From assembly GCA_051873875.1 (NCBI GenBank), contig JBJEFI010000170.1:1-23444 (forward strand): a DNA stretch of 23,444 nt, read 5' to 3'. Positions 7,390 to 13,444 of this stretch are shown piece after piece. Within the stretch, counting starts at the first letter, position 1. Every line of letters starts with the position of its first letter. The notes under the pieces were generated by a model. The model did not search any database. It saw nothing but the letters and a program-made list of their open reading frames with translations, and had not been told where the DNA came from. The stretch is from JBJEFI01 sp051873875. Its GTDB lineage: Bacteria > Bacillota > Bacilli > Bacillales > Bacillaceae_G. Position numbers and translations under genes: made by a program.

Positions 7390-7749
7390 ATGGACTATGT
7401 AGGATATATTCTCATCATCCTATTTGTACTTTTTGTGTTTAGTCGCTTCTTACCAACAAAAGGAGTTAGACAAATTACAACGAGTGAACTAAAAGCAGAA
7501 TTACAATCTAAAAATAAGCAGTTCATTGATGTAAGAACGCCTGCAGAATTTAAGGGTAGAAATATTCGTGGATTTAAAAACATACCTCTTAATGTATTAG
7601 GGAGTAAATTAAATCAATTGAAGAAAGACCAAGAAGTTGTAGTTATTTGTCAAAGTGGCATGAGAAGTGCACAAGCAAGTAAACTATTAAAAAAACAAGG
7701 ATTCACTCGTGTAACGAATGTTAAGGGCGGCATGAGCCAATGGGTGTAA
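7390..7749 (+). CDS. Membrane-tethered single-domain rhodanese
   Basis: The 119-residue protein has an N-terminal transmembrane helix (about residues 4-21, YVGYILIILFVLFVFSRF) and then one rhodanese domain (about 27-119). The active-site loop is CQSGMRSA with Cys87, preceded by the FIDVRTPAEF strand (45-54) and followed by VKGGMSQWV. The six-residue CxxGxRS loop is typical of sulfurtransferases acting on persulfides or thiosulfate. The helix would hold the domain on the inner face of the membrane (few charges before it, basic after), near the TauE permease. The gene follows yrkE by about 31 bp with GGAGTGGAG upstream of the ATG. The B. subtilis yrk set, as I know it, has no exact counterpart at this place. 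Confidence 0.85.
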   Translation: MDYVGYILIILFVLFVFSRFLPTKGVRQITTSELKAELQSKNKQFIDVRTPAEFKGRNIRGFKNIPLNVLGSKLNQLKKDQEVVVICQSGMRSAQASKLLKKQGFTRVTNVKGGMSQWV

Positions 7750-7762
7750 GGAGGAAATGAAG

Positions 7763-8059
7763 ATGAAACAAATTTCAACAGCAGAAGTAAACGAATTATT
7801 AACAGCAGGAAAACAATTAAATCTAATTGATGTACGTGAAGTGGATGAGGTAGCACAAGGCAAAATTCCAGGTATCATCCATATTCCATTAGGATTAGTG
7901 GAATTTCGTATGCATGAGTTAGATAAATCGAAAGAATACATTATGGTTTGTCGTTCTGGGGGAAGAAGTGGGCAAGCAACACAGTTTTTAGCATCACAAG
8001 GATTTAATGTGACGAATATGACAGGTGGAATGCTAGCTTGGGAAGGCAAGATCGAATAA
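7763..8059 (+). CDS. Soluble single-domain rhodanese
   Basis: The protein has 98 residues when started at the ATG at 7763. An in-frame ATG at 7757 is only two bases from the AAGGAGG at 7748-7754, whereas 7763 lies at the ideal eight bases, so 7763 is chosen. One rhodanese domain fills the protein: LIDVREVDEV (21-30), the active loop CRSGGRSG with Cys63, and the closing MTGGMLAWEG. It is cytosolic and should accept sulfane sulfur at Cys63. It lies 13 bp after the membrane-bound rhodanese, and the two may act as a pair passing sulfur from membrane to cytosol. Confidence 0.87.
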   Translation: MKQISTAEVNELLTAGKQLNLIDVREVDEVAQGKIPGIIHIPLGLVEFRMHELDKSKEYIMVCRSGGRSGQATQFLASQGFNVTNMTGGMLAWEGKIE

Positions 8060-8074
8060 TTTTTTATGAAAAAT

Positions 8075-8090
8075 ATACCTATATAGGTAT
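8075..8090. promoter_or_regulatory. CstR-type operator, site 4: perfect 16-bp palindrome
   Basis: ATACCTATATAGGTAT is a perfect palindrome sharing its first eight and last five bases with site 1. It lies directly before the ribosome binding site (GGAGG, 8092-8096) of the TusA-rhodanese gene. It may be an internal operator, or in RNA a six-pair hairpin able to influence translation. Confidence 0.5.
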
Positions 8091-8103
8091 TGGAGGATAA
8101 AAG

Positions 8104-8670
8104 ATGAAACAAATTAAAGCGAATGAATTGTTAGATGCAAAAGGGCTTGCATGCCCAATGCCAATTGTAAAGACGCGAAAAATAATGAAAGACCTTGATC
8201 CTGGTACAGTTTTAGAAATTCAGGCAACAGATAAAGGGTCTAAGGCAGATTTAAAAGCATGGGCTGAAAGTACAGGTCAACAATATTTGGGAACGATTGA
8301 GGACGGAAATGTGCTAAAGCACTATATTCGAAAATCTTCTGGGGAAACAATTGAAAAGAAACATCCAAATACAGTAGAGAACCAACAATTATTGATGCAG
8401 TTGACTGAGTCAAATGGAATCCTTATTGATGTTCGAGAAGAAGCAGAATATGCCTTTACTCATATTCCAAATGCTGTTTCCATTCCGTTAGATACATTAG
8501 AAAATAAAATGACTGAGCTTCCAAAAGATAGAGCTATTTATGTGATTTGTCATACGGGAAGTCGAAGTGATTTGGCTGCACAAAAGCTAACGAATAATGG
8601 ATTTAGCAACGTTATCAATGTTTTACCAGGGATGAGTCAATGGGATGGAGAGACAACGAATTTAGATTAA
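8104..8670 (+). CDS. yrkF: TusA-rhodanese fusion sulfurtransferase, YrkF-like
   Basis: The 188-residue protein has an N-terminal TusA domain (about residues 5-77; LDAKGLACPMPIVKTRK with Cys17 in the CPxP motif) and a C-terminal rhodanese domain (about 92-183; ILIDVREEAEYAFTHIPNA, active loop CHTGSRSD with Cys149). Both carrier cysteines are present, so sulfur can pass between domains within one chain. The architecture and length match B. subtilis YrkF; S. aureus CstA likewise combines rhodanese and TusA domains in one protein. GGAGG at 8092-8096 sets the ATG. A perfect operator-like palindrome lies just upstream. Its TusA half is very like the lone TusA at 10181, suggesting duplication inside the locus. 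Confidence 0.9.
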   Translation: MKQIKANELLDAKGLACPMPIVKTRKIMKDLDPGTVLEIQATDKGSKADLKAWAESTGQQYLGTIEDGNVLKHYIRKSSGETIEKKHPNTVENQQLLMQLTESNGILIDVREEAEYAFTHIPNAVSIPLDTLENKMTELPKDRAIYVICHTGSRSDLAAQKLTNNGFSNVINVLPGMSQWDGETTNLD

Positions 8671-8683
8671 AAAGGGGAAATGG

Positions 8684-8917
8684 ATGATGAATACAGTTAA
8701 GGTATATACAACGACTACATGTCCATATTGTGTAATGCTTAAAAATTTCTTAGTGGAACAGAAAATTCCATTTCAAGAAATCAATGTAGAAAAAGAACCA
8801 AACTTAATGTATGAACTTGTCCAAAAAACAGGACAAATGGGTGTACCACAAACAGAAGTGAATGGAAAATGGGTTCTTGGATTTGATCCAAATGGAATTA
8901 TGAAGCATATTAATTAA
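8684..8917 (+). CDS. Glutaredoxin-like thiol oxidoreductase
   Basis: The 77-residue protein is a thioredoxin-fold glutaredoxin: KVYTTTTCPYCVMLK with redox pair Cys13/Cys16 (CPYC), MGVPQTEVNG with the cis-proline VP motif, and GFDPN near the end. It should reduce mixed disulfides or persulfides, probably using low-molecular-weight thiols such as bacillithiol. GGGGAAA lies about six bases before the ATG at 8684; a second ATG at 8687 cannot be excluded. It is 13 bp after the TusA-rhodanese gene. Inside this operon its likely job is to recycle the persulfidated cysteines of the sulfurtransferases or remove sulfur from small persulfides. A weak hairpin with a T-run follows. Confidence 0.88.
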   Translation: MMNTVKVYTTTTCPYCVMLKNFLVEQKIPFQEINVEKEPNLMYELVQKTGQMGVPQTEVNGKWVLGFDPNGIMKHIN

Positions 8918-8923
8918 AAAATA

Positions 8924-8966
8924 ATAATAGTGATTGCGTTCTAACCATTTACTATTATATTTTTTT
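8924..8966 (+). terminator. Weak hairpin with T-run, possible partial terminator
   Basis: ATAATAGT (8924-8931) pairs with ACTATTAT (8951-8958) around a 19-nt loop, and seven T follow at 8960-8966. The stem is AT-only, so it may stop only part of the transcription between the glutaredoxin and dioxygenase genes. Confidence 0.35.
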
Positions 8967-8976
8967 AATAAATAAA

Positions 8977-8992
8977 ATACCATAGGGGGTAA
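8977..8992. promoter_or_regulatory. CstR-type operator, site 5
   Basis: ATACCATAGGGGGTAA fits ATACC-N5-GGGTAA. It overlaps the AGGGGG ribosome binding site of the gene at 9000. A weak promoter (TTGCGT at 8934-8939, TATATT at 8956-8961) lies just upstream, so this may be an internally regulated start. Confidence 0.5.
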
Positions 8993-8999
8993 AATAAAA

Positions 9000-10127
9000 G
9001 TGGCAGTTAAAGCAATGAGTGCAAAAGAATTAACAAAGAAAGTAATTAATAAAGAAAAGGCTTTTATTTTAGATGTACGAAATCAAGATGCGTTTGAAGA
9101 TTGGAAAGTAGAAGGAGAAAATTTTTCTTATCTTAACATTCCATACTTTGATTTATTAGATGGGGTAGAAGAAATTCTCGACCAAATTCCAACAGATCAA
9201 GATGTTGTTGTTATCTGTGCCAAGGAAGGATCTTCAATTCTAATTGCTGATATGCTTTCTGAAGTAGGAAGAGATGTCTCTTATTTGGAAGGTGGAATGA
9301 AAGCGTGGAGTGAATATTTAGAGCCTGTAAAAATTGGTGAATTACAAAACGGTGGAGAACTTTATCAATTTGTACGAATTGGAAAAGGATGTCTTTCATA
9401 TATGGTCGTGTCAGAAAACGAGGCTGTTATTATTGATTCAACACGCATGACAGATGTGTATTTGAATTTTGCGAAAGAAAAAGGTGTTCAGATTACACAT
9501 ATATTTGATACACACTTACATGCGGATCATATTTCAGGTGGACGTGAGATTGCAGAAAAAACAAATGCAATGTATTGGTTACCACCTAAAGATGCGACAG
9601 AAGTAACATTTGATTACAATCCGTTAGAAGATGGGAATGTAGTAAAGGTAGGAAAAACGGATATTGATGTATTAGCGTTATATTCACCTGGACATACAAT
9701 TGGTTCTACATCCTTTGTAATTGACGGCAAATATTTATTATCAGGAGATATTTTATTTGTAGATTCGATTGGTCGTCCAGATTTAGCTGGTCTTGCAGAG
9801 GATTGGGTAGCTGATCTTCGAGAAAGCTTATATGTTAAATACAAAGAATTATCTGGTGAGTTAGTTGTGTTACCAGCCCACTTTATGATTATTGATGAAT
9901 TGAATGAGGATGGCAGTGTTTCTGCAAAACTAGCAGATTTGTTTACCAATAACCATGGATTAAATATTGAAGATGAAGAAGAATTTAGAAAGCTAGTGAC
10001 AGAGAACTTGCCACCACAACCAAATGCATACCAAGCTATCCGTCAAACAAATATGGGCAAAATGACACCTAACTTAGATGAACAACGTGAAATGGAAATT
10101 GGACCTAACCGTTGTGCAGTACGTTAA
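9000..10127 (+). CDS. yrkH: Rhodanese-metallo-beta-lactamase fusion, persulfide dioxygenase (YrkH/CstB-like)
   Basis: The 375-residue protein starts at GTG, chosen for the AGGGGG ten bases upstream and because residue 1 begins a full rhodanese domain. That domain (about 5-108) has AFILDVRNQDAFEDW and the loop CAKEGSS with Cys73. The metallo-beta-lactamase domain follows (about 115-330) with THLHADH (H172, H174, D176, H177), SPGHT (H232), LSGD (D250) and PAHF (H294). By analogy to ETHE1, H172, H232 and D250 would hold one Fe(II), oxidising glutathione-, bacillithiol- or coenzyme A-type persulfide to sulfite. S. aureus CstB has similar parts in the opposite order, MBL first. The tail GPNRCAVR carries another cysteine (Cys373). 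It is the likely oxidising end-point of the pathway. Confidence 0.88.
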   Translation: MAVKAMSAKELTKKVINKEKAFILDVRNQDAFEDWKVEGENFSYLNIPYFDLLDGVEEILDQIPTDQDVVVICAKEGSSILIADMLSEVGRDVSYLEGGMKAWSEYLEPVKIGELQNGGELYQFVRIGKGCLSYMVVSENEAVIIDSTRMTDVYLNFAKEKGVQITHIFDTHLHADHISGGREIAEKTNAMYWLPPKDATEVTFDYNPLEDGNVVKVGKTDIDVLALYSPGHTIGSTSFVIDGKYLLSGDILFVDSIGRPDLAGLAEDWVADLRESLYVKYKELSGELVVLPAHFMIIDELNEDGSVSAKLADLFTNNHGLNIEDEEEFRKLVTENLPPQPNAYQAIRQTNMGKMTPNLDEQREMEIGPNRCAVR

Positions 10128-10180
10128 GTAATATTAATTAAATAATACATTAATAGGGATAAATTAGGAGGAATTAGTAA

Positions 10181-10408
10181 ATGGAAATTAAAAAAGTATT
10201 AGATGCAAAAGGGTTAGCTTGTCCAATGCCAATCGTAAGAACAAAAAAAGCGATGAATGAATTGCAAACAGGGGAAATTTTAGAAATTGAAGCAACTGAT
10301 AAAGGATCAAAAAGTGATTTACAAGCATGGGCAAATTCTGTTGGTCATGAATTAGTAAAACACGAAGAAGAAAACGGAGTTTTAAAATTCTGGATTAAAA
10401 AAGGATAA
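10181..10408 (+). CDS. yrkI: TusA-family sulfur carrier, YrkI-like
   Basis: The 75-residue protein is a stand-alone TusA domain. LDAKGLACPMPIVRTKKAM holds Cys14 in the CPxP motif, and ATDKGSKSDLQAWANSVGH is almost the same as in the fusion protein encoded at 8104. It carries sulfur as a persulfide on Cys14 and hands it to partner proteins such as rhodanese or DsrE-type carriers. AGGAGG lies before the ATG. It is 53 bp after the dioxygenase gene and is followed by a hairpin terminator at 10424-10446, so expression of the permease behind it may be reduced. Confidence 0.9.
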   Translation: MEIKKVLDAKGLACPMPIVRTKKAMNELQTGEILEIEATDKGSKSDLQAWANSVGHELVKHEEENGVLKFWIKKG

Positions 10409-10423
10409 TCAAATAGAGTGATG

Positions 10424-10446
10424 AGGAACCTTATCAGGTTCCTTTT
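10424..10446 (+). terminator. Intrinsic terminator between yrkI and yrkJ
   Basis: AGGAACC (10424-10430) pairs with GGTTCCT (10437-10443) around a TTATCA loop, and the stem runs into five T at 10442-10446. The short stem suggests partial termination or attenuation within the operon. Confidence 0.65.
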
Positions 10447-10466
10447 TCTAGTAGGAGGAAAGGTTA

Positions 10467-11243
10467 ATGGAAATGGATTTTATTATTACAATTTTTATCA
10501 TCGGGTTTGTGGGTTCGTTTCTTTCTGGTATGTTAGGAATAGGTGGATCGATTATAAAATATCCGATGCTACTTTATATTCCACCTTTATTAGGCTTTGC
10601 AGCATTTTCGGCTCATGAAGTTTCGGGAATTAGTGCTGTTCAAGTATTTTTCGCAACAATCGGTGGCGTATGGGCATATCGAAAAGGTGGATTTTTAAAT
10701 AAAAAGTTAATTAGTTATATGGGAGTTAGTATTTTAATTGGTAGTTTTATAGGTGGATATGGTTCTAAATTATTGCCAGAGGCAGGGATAAATATTACGT
10801 ACGGGATATTAGCGACAATTGCTGCTATCATGATGTTTATTCCGAAAAAAGGAATTGATGATATTCCTTTTGACCAAGTGACATTTAATAAATGGCTTGC
10901 AGCTATCCTTGCATTGATTGTCGGGGTTGGTTCAGGAATTGTTGGAGCGGCTGGAGCATTCTTACTCGTACCAATTATGCTTGTTGTCTTAAAAATTCCA
11001 ACAAGGATGACGATTGCTTCTTCCTTAGCAATAACATTTATTTCATCAATTGGTTCAATTGTTGGAAAAGTTACAACTGGACAGGTAGATTATGCCCCTG
11101 CACTAATCATGGTTGTTGCAAGTATTATTGCATCGCCAATTGGAGCTGTTGTCGGGAAAAAAGTAAATACAAAATGGCTTCAAGGATTACTAGCTATCTT
11201 AATTTTAGCTACTGCCATTAAAATTTGGTTAGATATTTTTTAA
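10467..11243 (+). CDS. yrkJ: TauE/SafE-family permease, YrkJ-like (probable sulfite exporter)
   Basis: The 258-residue integral membrane protein has about eight hydrophobic segments in two halves. Each half starts with the family's glycine-rich motif: GSFLSGMLGIGGSIIKYPML (about 16-35) and GVGSGIVGAAGAFLLVPIML (about 152-171). TauE/SafE proteins are thought to export sulfite or other sulfur-containing anions. Beside a persulfide dioxygenase that makes sulfite, sulfite efflux is the natural inference; S. aureus pairs a TauE with CstA and CstB in the same way. AGGAGG (10453-10458) lies eight bases before the ATG. A second frame of 66 codons overlaps the start but lacks any family features. Confidence 0.88.
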   Translation: MEMDFIITIFIIGFVGSFLSGMLGIGGSIIKYPMLLYIPPLLGFAAFSAHEVSGISAVQVFFATIGGVWAYRKGGFLNKKLISYMGVSILIGSFIGGYGSKLLPEAGINITYGILATIAAIMMFIPKKGIDDIPFDQVTFNKWLAAILALIVGVGSGIVGAAGAFLLVPIMLVVLKIPTRMTIASSLAITFISSIGSIVGKVTTGQVDYAPALIMVVASIIASPIGAVVGKKVNTKWLQGLLAILILATAIKIWLDIF

Positions 11244-11346
11244 AAGAAGCATTTTTGATGAAATAAGGGTAATAAAAATATATAGTTAATAAATAATGAT
11301 TGTATGTAAATGAGAAGAAGAAAAACTCTTTTGTGGAGTTGGGAAT

Positions 11347-12576
11347 ATGAGTAAGGTTCAAATCGGTATTAAAGAAAATTGGTTAAACTTTTTTCTTCTA
11401 GTTGTAACAAACTTTTTTGTCGGATCAATGGTTGGATTAGAACGAACAATTTTACCTATCATTGGGGAAGAAAATTTTGGCTTAACGTCAGCGAGTGCAG
11501 CTTTATCTTTCATTATTAGCTTTGGTTTTTCTAAAGCAATTACGAATTATTTTGCAGGGGGAATTGCGGATCGAATTGGAAGAAAGAAAGTTCTTTTAAT
11601 TGGATGGACAATAGGACTTTTTGTTCCTTTACTCGTGATAGCTGCTAGTTCTTGGTGGATGATTGTAATTGCCAATGTATTTTTAGGGATAAATCAAGGC
11701 TTAGCTTGGTCAATGACAGTGAATATGAAGATTGACTTATCTAAACCGAATCAAAGAGGACTAGCGGTAGGAATAAATGAATTTGCAGGATATATTGGCG
11801 TTGCTGCCATGGCCTCTCTTTCTGGATATATTGCCTCTACCTATGCCTATCGTACGGAATTATTTTATGGTGGAATTGTTATTGTTGGGATTGGTTTCTT
11901 ATTATCTCTTCTCGTTAAAGATACGAAAAAACATCTACAGCTACAGTCAAATTCATCTCAAATAGTTAAATCCGGTTTAGCGAAAGAAGTATTTAAGCAG
12001 ACAACGTATCAAAATAAAAATTTATCTAGCATTACTTTTGCAGGGCTAAGTACTAATTTAAAGGATGGAATGGCTTGGGGATTATTTCCTTTATTTTTTA
12101 CTAGTATGGGATTAACAATAGCTGAGATTGGTATATTGATAGCCATTTATCCAGCTGCTTGGGGATTTTTTCAATTATTCACTGGTTCATTGAGTGATAA
12201 AATTGGGCGAAAGTGGTTAATTGTTGGAGGAATGCTACTGCAATCAAGTGCATTGTGGTTAATTTTATTTGTTCATCATTATAATCTTTGGTTAGTTGCA
12301 GCTGTCCTGTTAGGATTAGGAACAGCGATGGTATATCCAACTCTACAAGCGGCTATTAGTGATGTGGTACAACCAGAAAAACGAGCATCATCCATGGGTG
12401 TTTACCGTTTTTGGCGAGATAGTGGATATGCCTTTGGTGCATTATTTGCAGGGTTATTAACGGATTTTCTTAATGTAAATTGGGCAATTGGGTTAGTGGC
12501 GTTTTTACCCTTTATTGCTGGAATAGTAGCATTATCAAGGTTAAGTGAAACATTACCTATTAATAATAAAGGCTAG
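11347..12576 (+). CDS. Major facilitator superfamily transporter, substrate unknown
   Basis: The 409-residue protein has about twelve hydrophobic helices and the MFS loop signatures ADRIGRKK (about residues 73-80, between helices 2 and 3) and SDKIGRKW (about 282-289, between helices 8 and 9). The N-half also contains GLERTILPIIGEE in helix 1, unlike the Fsr-type transporter encoded at 16783. It resembles drug- or metabolite-export MFS proteins; the substrate cannot be read from sequence. It follows the TauE gene by 103 bp without a terminator between them, in the same direction, so it may belong to the sulfur regulon (for example exporting a thiol or sulfur compound). No full operator site precedes it, only a GGGTAA half site at 11268-11273. 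Confidence 0.8.
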   Translation: MSKVQIGIKENWLNFFLLVVTNFFVGSMVGLERTILPIIGEENFGLTSASAALSFIISFGFSKAITNYFAGGIADRIGRKKVLLIGWTIGLFVPLLVIAASSWWMIVIANVFLGINQGLAWSMTVNMKIDLSKPNQRGLAVGINEFAGYIGVAAMASLSGYIASTYAYRTELFYGGIVIVGIGFLLSLLVKDTKKHLQLQSNSSQIVKSGLAKEVFKQTTYQNKNLSSITFAGLSTNLKDGMAWGLFPLFFTSMGLTIAEIGILIAIYPAAWGFFQLFTGSLSDKIGRKWLIVGGMLLQSSALWLILFVHHYNLWLVAAVLLGLGTAMVYPTLQAAISDVVQPEKRASSMGVYRFWRDSGYAFGALFAGLLTDFLNVNWAIGLVAFLPFIAGIVALSRLSETLPINNKG

Positions 12577-12602
12577 TAATATAAAAAATGATAGCTTGTT
12601 AG

Positions 12603-12636
12603 ATAGAAAAGGATCATTATAATGGTCCTTTTCTAT
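12603..12636 (+). terminator. Hairpin terminator after the MFS gene
   Basis: ATAGAAAAGGA (12603-12613) pairs with TCCTTTTCTAT (12626-12636), giving an 11-bp stem that extends a few pairs inward. The T content after it is modest. It probably ends the sulfur island transcript before the DUF202 gene. Confidence 0.6.
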
Positions 12637-12683
12637 GTTTGTTATAGATGTTGAAGATAGTATATAGAGAGGGAAGGGAAAAA

Positions 12684-13064
12684 ATGGATGAAAAGAAAGA
12701 GAAAACAATAGATTCAGCTTATATTCAACAGCATTTAGCCAATGAACGAACATACTTAGCTTGGGTGCGAACAAGTATTACAATTATTGGGGTTGGCTTC
12801 TTAATAACGAATTTACATTATGCCACCTTAGCTGCCAGCATAGAAGGTGGTGATATATTAGCGAAAACAATTGGATTAGCCTCCATCGTTGTTGGATTAA
12901 TTACTATATTAATGACGACGATTGGTTATTTTAAAAAGGGGAAAGAAATTAATCAACAAACATTTCTTTTTCCGAAGGGAATCGTCCTATTATTATCCAT
13001 TTCTTTATTTATCATTTTTATCATTTTTGGGGTGTATTACTTGTTTGTTTGGGGGATTATGTAA
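12684..13064 (+). CDS. DUF202 (YidH-family) small membrane protein
   Basis: The protein has 126 residues from the ATG at 12684. An in-frame ATG at 12648 would add twelve residues, but GGGAAGGG at 12671-12678 sits properly before 12684 and the protein then starts with a charged MDEKKEK tail. The DUF202 hallmark ANERTYLAWVRTS spans residues 19-31. Three transmembrane helices follow at about 31-50, 60-82 and 99-122. Family members are inner-membrane proteins of unknown biochemical role. It stands behind a terminator and probably has its own promoter. A 9-bp inverted repeat (TCCATAAAT/ATTTATGGA, 13077-13099) follows the stop but has no T-run, so it is only a possible terminator. Confidence 0.8.
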   Translation: MDEKKEKTIDSAYIQQHLANERTYLAWVRTSITIIGVGFLITNLHYATLAASIEGGDILAKTIGLASIVVGLITILMTTIGYFKKGKEINQQTFLFPKGIVLLLSISLFIIFIIFGVYYLFVWGIM

Positions 13065-13143
13065 AAGTTGAATCATTCCATAAATGATGGATTTATGGAT
13101 GTGAAAAAATAAATTAGATGTCAGTTGATAGGAAGATAGAAAT

Positions 13144-13187
13144 AAAAAAACTATATCGATAATCACATCGTAATCACCGATACAGCT
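13144..13187 (-). terminator. Minus-strand hairpin with T-run
   Basis: On the minus strand AGCTGTATCG pairs with CGATATAGTT (ten pairs, two of them G-U), followed by seven T (the A-run at 13144-13150). The wobble pairs become mismatches on the plus strand, so the orientation is minus. The loop is ~19 nt with two near copies of AATCAC. Confidence 0.5.
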
Positions 13188-13327
13188 ATTTGATGAAATG
13201 AACCGTGTCTAGAATAAAAGGATAATTACTTTTATAAGGAAAGTACTAGCTTTTTATTTTTTCTTAACTTTATCTAAATGAGAATAGGTGCTATTTATCG
13301 CATAAAAAGCTAATAACCAATACCATC
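13144..13327 (-). ncRNA. Candidate small RNA (minus strand) with its own promoter and terminator
   Basis: An extended -10 element (TGATATAAT, read on the minus strand, plus positions 13334-13342) points into a ~180-nt stretch without a gene. It ends at a minus-strand hairpin with a T-run (13144-13187). Inside, TAGCTTTTTAT and ATAAAAAGCTA (13302-13312 and 13247-13257) form a perfect 11-bp inverted repeat around 44 nt. A 12-codon ORF (MMVLVISFLCDK) lies at its start but lacks a ribosome binding site. The pfpI-family transcript ends upstream at its own terminator. No known RNA family is recognised. Confidence 0.3.
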
Positions 13328-13333
13328 ATAGCA

Positions 13334-13342
13334 ATTATATCA
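13334..13342 (-). promoter_or_regulatory. Extended -10 promoter candidate, minus strand
   Basis: The minus strand reads TGATATAAT (TGnTATAAT). The -35 region is poor (CTGTTA at 17 bp). It lies 60 bp past the terminator of the DJ-1-like gene and could start a small RNA running to 13144. Confidence 0.35.
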
Positions 13343-13402
13343 TGTGAAAAAGGCTATAACAGGAGATGAATCCCTTATAAAACAGCTTTAAAATAAAAGA
13401 AT

Positions 13403-13431
13403 AAAAAACGGAACTGATGTATCAGCTCCGT
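13403..13431 (-). terminator. Intrinsic terminator of the DJ-1/PfpI-family gene
   Basis: On the minus strand ACGGAGCTGAT pairs with ATCAGTTCCGT around a short AC loop, with one weak (G-T) pair. Six T follow. It lies 14 bp after the stop codon at 13445. Confidence 0.8.
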
Positions 13432-13444
13432 TGTTAGTTTTAGA

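Noticed and set aside
7650..8112. Long minus-strand ORFs opposite the rhodanese genes
   Set aside because: They are shadows of well-supported plus-strand genes with clear active-site motifs.
10145..10165. A sixth operator-like site (ATACATTAATAGGGAT) before yrkI
   Set aside because: The right half is shifted by one base relative to the five good sites and lacks the GGGTA core.
12648..12683. Upstream ATG of the DUF202 gene at 12648
   Set aside because: It lies before the ribosome binding site at 12671-12678; 12684 is better placed.
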